Shown piece by piece: positions 1 through 4,720 of a DNA stretch of 8,095 nt. This DNA comes from Synergistaceae bacterium (lineage in GTDB: Bacteria; Synergistota; Synergistia; Synergistales; Aminobacteriaceae). The notes under the pieces are model-generated. The model was not told where the DNA came from and searched no databases. It saw only the letters and a program-made list of their open reading frames with translations. Position 1 is the first letter of the stretch; each line of letters begins with the position of its first letter. The position numbers and the translations under genes were made by a program. The stretch covers positions 1 to 8,095 of the forward strand of contig JAFSNU010000100.1 in assembly GCA_017447325.1 (NCBI GenBank). The letters are read 5' to 3'.

Positions 1-68
1 CTCCGTCACTTCGTGCCACCCTCGAGAGTACATGCCCGTACTCTCTCAACCTTACAGGGGAGGCAAGA
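1..68. repeat. Partial GC-rich intergenic repeat with hairpins, cut by the window edge
   Basis: Read on the minus strand, this stretch starts with CCTCCCCTGTAAGG, passes through a perfect 8-bp hairpin (arms at 24-31 and 38-45, 6-nt loop) and ends in GGTGGCACGAAGTGACGGAG. The last part, with its small GCAC-GAA-GTG hairpin, resembles a family of dispersed intergenic repeats I recall from gut bacterial genomes; that resemblance is from memory. No reading frame here is convincing. The element continues past the left edge, so its full length and any gene beyond it cannot be judged. Confidence 0.45.
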
Positions 69-133
69 GCAATTAAAAAGTGCTTTTACTATAATAACGC
101 TCCCGGGTTGACAGCTCAGGAGTTTCATTTTGC
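69..133. other. Intergenic stretch with no recognisable feature
   Basis: This is spacer between the repeat on the left and the terminator on the right. A perfect TATAAT (90-95) and a perfect TTGACA (108-113) occur on the plus strand but in the wrong order to form one promoter, and no plus-strand gene follows. I see nothing functional here. Confidence 0.3.
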
Positions 134-174
134 AAAAAATAACGCCTCCCGTTATGTTTCAAACGAGAGGCATT
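134..174 (-). terminator. Rho-independent terminator of the surface-protein gene
   Basis: On the minus strand the 13-bp arms AATGCCTCTCGTT and AACGGGAGGCGTT (174-162 and 153-141) pair completely, counting two G-U pairs, around an 8-nt loop. The 3' arm is followed by A and then six T (139-134). This is a textbook intrinsic terminator. It lies about 55 nt beyond the stop codon of the minus-strand gene ending at 230, so it most likely ends that transcript. Confidence 0.85.
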
Positions 175-187
175 TATTCACGAGGAT

Positions 188-213
188 AGTTTAAGCGTTC
201 CGGCGCTTAAACT
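188..213. repeat. 10-bp perfect inverted repeat in the 3' untranslated region
   Basis: AGTTTAAGCG and CGCTTAAACT form a perfect 10-bp stem around a 6-nt loop (198-203), between the stop codon at 230 and the terminator at 134-174. Neither strand has a T-run after the stem, so it is not a second terminator. It could be an mRNA 3'-end stabilising hairpin or a binding site. Its loop side contains an 11-mer complementary to the leader of the same transcript (see findings). Confidence 0.5.
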
Positions 214-229
214 TGATTTAATCGCTTAT

Positions 230-466
230 TTATTTGCTGAATTTTCTATAAGCTAATGCTAAAGCTGCTAATGCGAACAAGCCGAAGCCGGCGTTGCATC
301 CTGAGCTGCTGCCGTGCGAGCTTGTATCCTGCTCGTCGTCGGTGTCGGTGTCCGTGTCGTCGTCCGTGTCGGTGTCGGTGTCGTCATCGCCGGACGGAGT
401 CGGTGTATAATTCGCCGCAGCGACCGCTATATCATCGCTGAACGCTCCGCTAACCTCGCCGGTCAA
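230..466 (-). CDS. C-terminal part: Asp/Thr spacer and Synerg-CTERM-like sorting tail
   Basis: Third frame of the broken gene. In-frame sequence extends back to 487, so the TTG at 466 is not a genuine start. After a short Ala-rich segment comes an almost pure Asp/Thr stretch of about 21 residues, then a Ser/Gly linker containing SSSGCNAG, a hydrophobic segment of about 12 residues (FGLFALAALALA) and a basic end, YRKFSK. The order of flexible spacer, short motif, membrane segment and basic tail is that of C-terminal sorting signals, and the GCNAG core matches what I recall of Synerg-CTERM, a tail known from Synergistota surface proteins. Its processing enzyme is not encoded here. Without this tail the protein made from the first frame would not be anchored by this route. 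Confidence 0.8.
   Translation of the reverse strand: MTGEVSGAFSDDIAVAAANYTPTPSGDDDTDTDTDDDTDTDTDDEQDTSSHGSSSGCNAGFGLFALAALALAYRKFSK
335..388 (-). repeat. Imperfect tandem repeat encoding the Asp/Thr spacer
   Basis: The DNA is built from GAC, ACC and ACG codons in two near-identical units of about 24 nt, each coding for DDDTDTDT. Because the unit is a multiple of three, copy-number change would lengthen or shorten the spacer without breaking the frame. The spacer sits just before the sorting tail and probably holds the protein away from the membrane. Confidence 0.6.
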
Positions 467-1629
467 AGTCGAGTAGCTGATTGCATACTGCCTTCGGGCA
501 CCGGGACTTTCACGTTTGAGTCGTCCGGATCTCTCAGGTCTGACGTATCGATATTAAGCGTCTTGATCTCTTCGTTGATGCTATCGTTGCCCTCTGAATT
601 CTGAACTGTCATTGCTCCGACGATTGCTCCGTCCTCGACTTTAGCAACGCGCATTGCTCCGCGCTCAAAGCCTGCCATGAACGGAAGTGTCCAGCCTGCC
701 GGGGCAAGCCTGATAATAAAGATCGTGCCGGGGTGAACGGGCGTTGAAAGTGCCGCGCCGATGTTCGTAAACAAGCCGTCAGCGTTCGGGGCAAAAACTC
801 CCGTTATGATCTGAGCGATTGTACGCGGTATCGCGCTCATCCTTGAGACGAGGCCGCTGAAGCCGCCCTGAACGATTGCGAAGCTTATTACTCTCGGGAG
901 CTGCCACACGCCGCTTGCGTCCTTAGTGACTAAGTTATCGCTGCCGTTCGCAGGCACTTTATAATAAATTACGTCGCCGCTCTTGATCTCTTCCGTCGGG
1001 TCGCTGACGCTGCCGCTTGTGACTTCGCCTGACGTTACCTTTGTCTCCGGCTCGCCGCTTAATAACACATTAAGCTCAAGCGTGAAGTAATAATCATCGC
1101 TGACGCAGAACTGGAATCTATAATAGTCCGGTGACGTCTCGCTGATAGCTTCCTGGCCTGATATTGCCGTCAAGTCTGTAATTGTTAAAGCGTCGAGGTC
1201 GCTCGTGCTTGTCCAAGTTGAAGTCTCGTCTCCGAGCCAGGCCGCCTTGAGCTTAGCATTGCCCGCGCTGACTGAGAACACCGGCGTCGTGTCCGGCGAA
1301 GCGACTTTATAAGCCGTGCCGTTGACTTTCACGCCTGCCGTCAAATCATTGCTTGCAGTCGTCAATTTAACATCAGCTGACGTTACGCTGAACGCCGCTG
1401 TGTTCGAGCCGACCGCATTCTTGACAGTGATTGACACCGTGCCGATGTCCGGGCTTACGGTTGTTGCCGCTGCCGCGTTAATAACGAGCGTAAAATCTTT
1501 CGACGCCGCGTAAACTCCAACCGTAACTCTCACCGTAATATCAAATGAGCCGGCTTTTGTCGGAGTGCCGGAGATTACGTCGCCGATGAGCGTGATTCCG
1601 GCCGGCAGGTCTCCGCCTCGATATCCCAC
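463..1629 (-). CDS. Middle part: end of Ig-like domain and long unassigned extracellular region
   Basis: This is the second frame of the broken surface-protein gene. The apparent GTG start at 1629 is not a real start: the first five residues are out of frame, and true sequence begins at 1614 with GDLPAGITL. That segment plus ISGTPTKAGSFDITV completes a putative Ig domain (He_PIG type, LPxGLxL followed by GTP) whose first half is in the preceding frame. About 300 further residues rich in Ser, Thr, Val and Asp follow, which I cannot assign to a family. They are consistent with a beta-rich extracellular region. True sequence ends at the Ser codon at 489-487, and the last seven residues before the TGA at 465-463 are out of frame. 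There is no Cys cluster, no enzyme motif and no ribosome binding site at the GTG. Confidence 0.75.
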   Translation of the reverse strand: MGYRGGDLPAGITLIGDVISGTPTKAGSFDITVRVTVGVYAASKDFTLVINAAAATTVSPDIGTVSITVKNAVGSNTAAFSVTSADVKLTTASNDLTAGVKVNGTAYKVASPDTTPVFSVSAGNAKLKAAWLGDETSTWTSTSDLDALTITDLTAISGQEAISETSPDYYRFQFCVSDDYYFTLELNVLLSGEPETKVTSGEVTSGSVSDPTEEIKSGDVIYYKVPANGSDNLVTKDASGVWQLPRVISFAIVQGGFSGLVSRMSAIPRTIAQIITGVFAPNADGLFTNIGAALSTPVHPGTIFIIRLAPAGWTLPFMAGFERGAMRVAKVEDGAIVGAMTVQNSEGNDSINEEIKTLNIDTSDLRDPDDSNVKVPVPEGSMQSATRL

Positions 1630-3140
1630 GACAAGACGGAAGCATCCTGAGCCGGAGTAACCGTTGCCGCAAGCGTCTGCTTGTAATACGTGCTGACCGT
1701 TCCGCTCGGAAGCGTGCTCGTGCTAACCGCAACTTCTAAATACTCAACCGCGCCGATGCTCGGGGTTGACGACGGTCTGGCCATGCCTAACTGGTCGGTC
1801 GTTACGTCGCTTACTGCCTGTCCTTTCTTGATTAAGTCCGTGGCTGCCGCGAGCAGTTTATAAACAGTGTGCGTCACGCCGTTGGCCTTTGCCGTCGTCT
1901 GTGACATGTTGCTGTTGCTCAATGTTAAAGTACCTGCAGTAGTTACAACTTTTGTATTTGACGGATAAGCACTGTTCTTTACATCCAAGCTGGTTACATC
2001 TCCGCTGAGCACGTCGTAAGCATCGTATAATATCGTGTTGACGAGAGTGACTTTCGCGTCGGTGTTATTCAAACAAATTTCGCTGCCATCGGTTGCGTTT
2101 GTCGCTTTATTGTTGATGAAGGTGCAGTTAGTGATATCGATTGTGCGAACTTTTTTACGGTTTTGGGTACTGTCCTTGCCAAACACCAACAACGCTCCGC
2201 CAGCTCCGTTGTGTCCCTTAATTTTGTCTATCGGAGAAGCCGAAGCTACTGCAGTGTTTAAAATGAAAGTGCTGTTGGTAATTGTTGACGGAATATCTGG
2301 ATTATCTTCGTTAGAATAGCCTAACACAAAGATAGCACCGCCGTGTATTGCTTTATTGCTTTTGAAAGTACAGCTATCAATAATGAAACCGGCCGGAGAG
2401 TTTGTCATACTAATAGCACCGCCGCCGCCGTTAACTGCGTTTGCGCTTTCGGCTGTACCATTCGATTCATTATTTTCAAAGCGGCAATTAATTATAACAG
2501 GCTGTGCTTTGCCGCTGTTAATTGAAATAGCTCCGCCTGTGCCTGATATATTCTCCTTAAAAGTGCAGTTGGCAATTATCGGGCTTGCCCCTCGTATATA
2601 CATTCCGCCGCCGTATTTAGCAACTTTATTTTTTAAATCGTTATTGCCTTTGCCGCCGGTGATTGTAAAGCCGTCGATGCGTGTGTCATCTGACGCTGCC
2701 ATTTTTGTTCCATTGCTAACGACCATAGTACCGTCGTCGTTTTGTGAAAAACACATAACAACAGACGCAGAGGTAACAGTCGTTATGGTTGCACCGTTAA
2801 GTATCGTCGCATTCTTCGCGATGTCGCGCGACTCAAGAGCGGTCTCGGTTCCGGCAAATCCGCCGTAAAGGAAAACGCCTTTTTTGAGTTGAATGGGTTC
2901 AGTTAAATCATAAGTGCCAGCCTTAACAAAAACTGAGTTTGCCGTCGCGGCCGTCGCGCTAACACTTTGCGCTTTGTCAATAGCGTCCTGAATGTCCTTA
3001 TAGGCATCTGACCACGACGTTCCTGCTGTGGGTGTTGCTTTGCCGTTTGTGCCGTCAACGTAGTAAGTCGCAGCCATTGCCGGCAACACACACGCCAAGA
3101 CCAGCGCACACAGCAAAATAAATTGCGTTACGCGTTTCAT
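1575..3140 (-). CDS. N-terminal part: signal peptide plus PMP-like right-handed beta-helix
   Basis: ATG at 3140 is supported by AGGAGG at 3157-3152. Residues 1-23 are a signal peptide (KR, a hydrophobic core, then AMA before cleavage). TYYVDG and TSWSDAYKDIQDAI at about 25-54 are a typical entry into these beta-helices, followed by the YGGFAGTET motif at about 93. From 175 to 350 there are five rungs of the chlamydial polymorphic outer membrane protein type: GGGMYI, GGAISI, GGAISM, GGAIFV and GGALLV, each paired with an FxxN element (FKEN, FENN, FKSN, FILN, FINN). TDQLGMARPSSTPSIGAVEY at about 448-467 resembles the choice-of-anchor-Q segment that often caps such proteins. The frame leaves the true protein after residue 509; the final 12 residues of this ORF are out-of-frame sequence. 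Confidence 0.85.
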   Translation of the reverse strand: MKRVTQFILLCALVLACVLPAMAATYYVDGTNGKATPTAGTSWSDAYKDIQDAIDKAQSVSATAATANSVFVKAGTYDLTEPIQLKKGVFLYGGFAGTETALESRDIAKNATILNGATITTVTSASVVMCFSQNDDGTMVVSNGTKMAASDDTRIDGFTITGGKGNNDLKNKVAKYGGGMYIRGASPIIANCTFKENISGTGGAISINSGKAQPVIINCRFENNESNGTAESANAVNGGGGAISMTNSPAGFIIDSCTFKSNKAIHGGAIFVLGYSNEDNPDIPSTITNSTFILNTAVASASPIDKIKGHNGAGGALLVFGKDSTQNRKKVRTIDITNCTFINNKATNATDGSEICLNNTDAKVTLVNTILYDAYDVLSGDVTSLDVKNSAYPSNTKVVTTAGTLTLSNSNMSQTTAKANGVTHTVYKLLAAATDLIKKGQAVSDVTTDQLGMARPSSTPSIGAVEYLEVAVSTSTLPSGTVSTYYKQTLAATVTPAQDASVLSWDIEAETCRPESRSSAT

Positions 3141-3151
3141 AATTAATAAAA

Positions 3152-3157
3152 CCTCCT
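3152..3157 (-). promoter_or_regulatory. Ribosome binding site of the surface-protein gene
   Basis: AGGAGG on the minus strand, 11 nt before the ATG at 3140. It is strong in sequence, with slightly long spacing. A 9-nt tandem repeat begins 5 nt upstream of it. Confidence 0.75.
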
Positions 3158-3162
3158 AAATT

Positions 3163-3198
3163 TTGAAAATTTTGAAGAACTTGAAAAGCTTGAAAATT
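3163..3198 (-). repeat. Four 9-nt tandem units next to the ribosome binding site
   Basis: On the plus strand TTGAA recurs at 3163, 3172, 3181 and 3190, exactly every 9 nt, giving units TTGAAAATT, TTGAAGAAC, TTGAAAAGC and TTGAAAATT. In the minus-strand mRNA these become TTCAA-containing units lying immediately 5' of AGGAGG. The array could change length by slippage and alter leader structure or ribosome access. It may equally be a relic with no effect. Confidence 0.65.
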
Positions 3199-3207
3199 TT
3201 TGGATAC

Positions 3208-3257
3208 AAAAAAGCCCTGCCGTCACAACCGCGCCGGAACGTAGCCTGAAAGCAGGG
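3208..3257 (-). terminator. Terminator-like hairpin in the leader of the surface-protein gene
   Basis: On the minus strand CCCTGC (3257-3252) pairs with GCAGGG (3220-3215), followed by C and six T (3213-3208). The 31-nt interval can form a small inner stem (CGT with ACG, CCG with CGG). The 5' arm can instead pair locally, CCTG with CAGG (3256-3253 with 3248-3245). Two mutually exclusive pairings ending in a T-run between promoter and gene suggest attenuation. The six-bp outer stem with such a large loop is weak, so it may not terminate by itself. I cannot match it to a known riboswitch class. Confidence 0.4.
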
Positions 3258-3465
3258 AAAATATAATTATTAGATGTTTTTACGCTGGGAGTTTGCGAGA
3301 AATATACAGCAAAGTTTAAGTCATAGGACAAGCCACTTGTGAGCTGTGAGCTGTAAGTTGATTATAACATTTGCCGCCACGTCAAAAAAACATCCTTTCT
3401 GCTTAAATTTAAATAAATATTTTTACTTAAAAACTTTGTTGCTTAATAAAATATTTTTCAAATTC

Positions 3466-3495
3466 AGTATAACGCGGGGAATTTTTATTTGTCAA
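3466..3495 (-). promoter_or_regulatory. Sigma-70-type promoter reading into the surface-protein gene
   Basis: A perfect -35 TTGACA (3495-3490) and a good -10 TATACT (3471-3466) are separated by 18 nt, with a G/C-free palindrome immediately upstream that could act as an UP element. The predicted start is near 3459. The -35 and spacer closely match the promoter of the Rpn gene at 4609-4637. Confidence 0.7.
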
Positions 3496-3496
3496 G

Positions 3497-3520
3497 TTTA
3501 ATTTTAAATTTAAAATTAAA
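3497..3520. repeat. Perfect 24-bp A/T palindrome
   Basis: TTTAATTTTAAA (3497-3508) is followed directly by its exact reverse complement (3509-3520), with no G or C. It lies between the stop codon of the small Rpn-tail ORF (3522) and the -35 at 3490-3495. It may be an UP element, a protein-binding site or a weak bidirectional 3'-end structure. A similar but imperfect AT block follows the matching box at 4615-4638. Confidence 0.6.
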
Positions 3521-3521
3521 T

Positions 3522-3692
3522 TTATTTTGCAAGCGCATTAATATCTTCGAGCGGCAGGCCGACGAGCTCAGAAATTTTCAGCTCGTCCATGCCCGCCGTG
3601 AGTAAACTTTTAGCTACCTCTAAAGATTTCTTGCGCCGTCCCTCGATAATGCCCTCGCGTATCTTGTCTCTATCCCGCAGGGTAAGTTTCAT
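3522..3692 (-). CDS. 56-residue small ORF duplicating the Rpn-family C-terminal tail
   Basis: ATG at 3692 follows AGGGAG (3704-3699) with 6-nt spacing and lies one base after the stop codon of the upstream Rpn gene, so translation coupling is likely. The product begins MKLTLRDRDKIREGI and ends VGLPLEDINALAK. It aligns with the last 65 or so residues of the neighbouring protein (MRVKMRDLDKISEG to VGLSVDEINSLKG), including the shared VAK...GM core, but lacks about eight residues in the middle. It has no nuclease residues. The simplest reading is the surviving end of a second, tandem Rpn gene after recombination. A free-standing tail that binds its full-length neighbour is also possible, since the start signals are intact. 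It was probably transcribed with the gene at 3694-4584. Confidence 0.65.
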   Translation of the reverse strand: MKLTLRDRDKIREGIIEGRRKKSLEVAKSLLTAGMDELKISELVGLPLEDINALAK

Positions 3693-3693
3693 G

Positions 3694-4584
3694 TTAAGCT
3701 CCCTTGAGCGAGTTTATCTCGTCGACTGACAGGCCGACAGCTTGAGCAATATCTAAAGCATTCATGCCCTTTGCGATTAAATTTTTAGCTACCGCAAGAG
3801 CCTTCTTAATCTCGCCTTTGATTATGCCGCGTTCCTCGCCGATCGCTATGCCCTCGCTAATTTTATCCAAATCCCGCATCTTAACTCTCATATAATGATC
3901 CCTCCATACTAATTTATGTCTCGCGTAATTTAATTTCTCTTGCAGCTCGTCGATAAACGAATCGCCTTCAGCCTTAACGCCGGCCACAAAATCAAGAAAA
4001 TTTTTCAGCTCAGGCGAAACGTCGTCGAGCTCGCCCTTCGAGTTCAAAAATATTGTAACAGTTCCGTCGTTTAATTCCAAATTTTTATCTTCAAAGCAAA
4101 AATTTCTAAACGTATATTTATGCCTGCCCTGCTGAAACAAATCGAAAGTGCAGATAAATATCACGAACTGCGTCGGCATATTTCCGTAGTCTTCAAACGA
4201 GTCCAAGTTCATCAAGCCATGATACATCCGCGCACGGTTCGGCAAAGTTTTAGTGTCCGTCGTCTGCATCTCGATATTATAGACTTTCGTGCCGTCGTGA
4301 GACTTAGTATATAAATCAAGCCTGATCCCAGTCGTGCCAGCGACTTCTTTAAAAATTTTCTGCGTCTCAGGAAATTTTATTTTATCTATCTTAATCTCCG
4401 GCAAGATGCGCCGCAGCAATTCTCTGCATAATTTAACGCTCTTCATGACCTTGCCGAACATAAAGTCATTGTCAAGGCCTAAGTTCTCCCAGTAAAGCTC
4501 CGGCGGGAGATTTAATTTGTCAAATTCACGGCATAGCTTCTCGCGCCGCTCCTCTAAAGTCGTCTTACGTCTAATTTTTATCAA
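3694..4584 (-). CDS. Rpn family recombination-promoting nuclease / PD-(D/E)XK transposase-like protein
   Basis: A 296-residue protein of the Rpn/PDDEXK_2 family, which are DNA endonucleases linked to RecA-independent recombination and often annotated as putative transposases. LGLDNDFMFGKVM at 35-47 is the usual N-terminal family signature. GIRLDLY (Asp90) and YNIEMQ (Glu105, Gln107) form the D...ExQ version of the nuclease active site. NRARMYHGLM and the following MPTQFVIFICTFD are also family-typical. The C-terminal part (about 235-296) is a charged helical tail with a Gly-Glu-rich repeat and a small VGLSVDEIN element. The start is TTG at 4584. AAGGA lies almost on top of it, so initiation is weak or the start is misplaced, but an in-frame stop not far upstream leaves no better choice before Met41. 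No terminal inverted repeats are seen, so it is not part of an intact IS. Confidence 0.85.
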   Translation of the reverse strand: MIKIRRKTTLEERREKLCREFDKLNLPPELYWENLGLDNDFMFGKVMKSVKLCRELLRRILPEIKIDKIKFPETQKIFKEVAGTTGIRLDLYTKSHDGTKVYNIEMQTTDTKTLPNRARMYHGLMNLDSFEDYGNMPTQFVIFICTFDLFQQGRHKYTFRNFCFEDKNLELNDGTVTIFLNSKGELDDVSPELKNFLDFVAGVKAEGDSFIDELQEKLNYARHKLVWRDHYMRVKMRDLDKISEGIAIGEERGIIKGEIKKALAVAKNLIAKGMNALDIAQAVGLSVDEINSLKGA

Positions 4585-4608
4585 TCCTTTAAAAATAAAT
4601 TTAAATTA

Positions 4609-4637
4609 ATTTATCGCGGGAAATTTTAGTTTGTCAA
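4609..4637 (-). promoter_or_regulatory. Promoter of the Rpn-family gene
   Basis: A perfect TTGACA (4637-4632) is followed after 17-18 nt by ATAAAT/TAAATT (about 4614-4608), a weak -10. The leader would be only about 20 nt. The -35 and spacer share 21 of 24 bases with the promoter at 3473-3496. It overlaps the divergent promoter region of the plus-strand operon. Confidence 0.5.
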
Positions 4638-4667
4638 GATTAAATTAAAATTTAAAAATTAAAAATT

Positions 4668-4676
4668 TGCTATAAT
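4668..4676 (+). promoter_or_regulatory. Extended -10 promoter for the plus-strand operon
   Basis: TGC followed by a perfect TATAAT (4671-4676) makes an ideal extended -10. No good -35 sits 17 nt upstream, which fits extended -10 promoters, and the A/T-only upstream block may add an UP effect. The expected start is near 4683, about 38 nt before the ATG at 4721. GGGGAG at 4705-4710 is the ribosome binding site. Confidence 0.65.
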
Positions 4677-4720
4677 CATTTTAGTTATAAATTAAATAAT
4701 TTTCGGGGAGAATTAGACTG

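Larger units (their letters stand above)
230..3140 (-). pseudogene. Secreted beta-helix surface protein with Synerg-CTERM tail, broken by two frameshifts
   Basis: Three consecutive minus-strand frames (3140-1575, 1629-463, 466-230) together make one protein. Restoring one base at about 1614 and one at about 487 gives 970 uninterrupted residues in a coherent order: signal peptide, PMP-type right-handed beta-helix, choice-of-anchor-Q-like segment, a putative Ig domain running across the first break, a long unassigned region, an Asp/Thr-rich spacer and a sorting tail across the second break. Both joins read naturally: WDIEA runs into GDLPAG, and VPEGS runs into YAISYS. Each shift is a one-base loss at a doublet. 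No slippery heptamer is visible, so programmed frameshifting is unlikely. The gene is either truly inactivated or carries assembly errors. As read, ribosomes would make only a 521-residue secreted protein without an anchor. Its role is probably adhesion or another surface function; that is inferred from the family. Confidence 0.85.
3141..3521 (-). other. Non-coding 5' leader and promoter region of the surface-protein gene
   Basis: This 381-nt gap contains no gene I can support. In transcription order (right to left) it holds a perfect 24-bp AT palindrome (3520-3497), the promoter at 3495-3466, an AT-rich stretch, a 7-nt duplication (GAGCTGT twice, plus strand 3341-3354), the terminator-like hairpin, the 9-nt repeat array and the ribosome binding site. 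If transcription starts near 3459, the untranslated leader is about 320 nt, which is long enough for a regulatory RNA. A TATAAT also occurs on the minus strand (plus-strand ATTATA at 3361-3366), but a good -35 is missing. Confidence 0.5.

Noticed and set aside
90..113. TATAAT and TTGACA on the plus strand near the left end
   Set aside because: The order is reversed for a single promoter and there is no downstream plus-strand gene.
256..604. Plus-strand Arg/Val-rich frames over the Asp/Thr spacer
   Set aside because: Low-complexity complement of the GAC/ACC repeat. The minus-strand frame carries the sorting tail and is the coding one.
1612..1616. Programmed -1 ribosomal frameshift joining the first two frames
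   Set aside because: The shift direction would fit, but there is no X XXY YYZ slippery heptamer. A second similar shift at 487 also lacks one.
2035..2868. Plus-strand frames of 94, 60 and 170 residues opposite the beta-helix region
   Set aside because: Antisense to a coding region with clear signal peptide and repeat motifs. Their Pro/Leu-rich composition is what the complement of Gly/Asn-rich codons gives.
3143..3331. 62-residue minus-strand frame in the surface-protein leader, ending 2 nt before the gene
   Set aside because: It needs a TTG start with no clear ribosome binding site, runs through the terminator-like hairpin and the 9-nt repeat, and its Ser/Phe/Lys-rich end simply reflects the repeat.
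3522..4638. Rpn gene plus tail as an intact insertion sequence
   Set aside because: No terminal inverted repeats or target-site duplications were found. The similar boxes on each side are in the same orientation and look like promoters.
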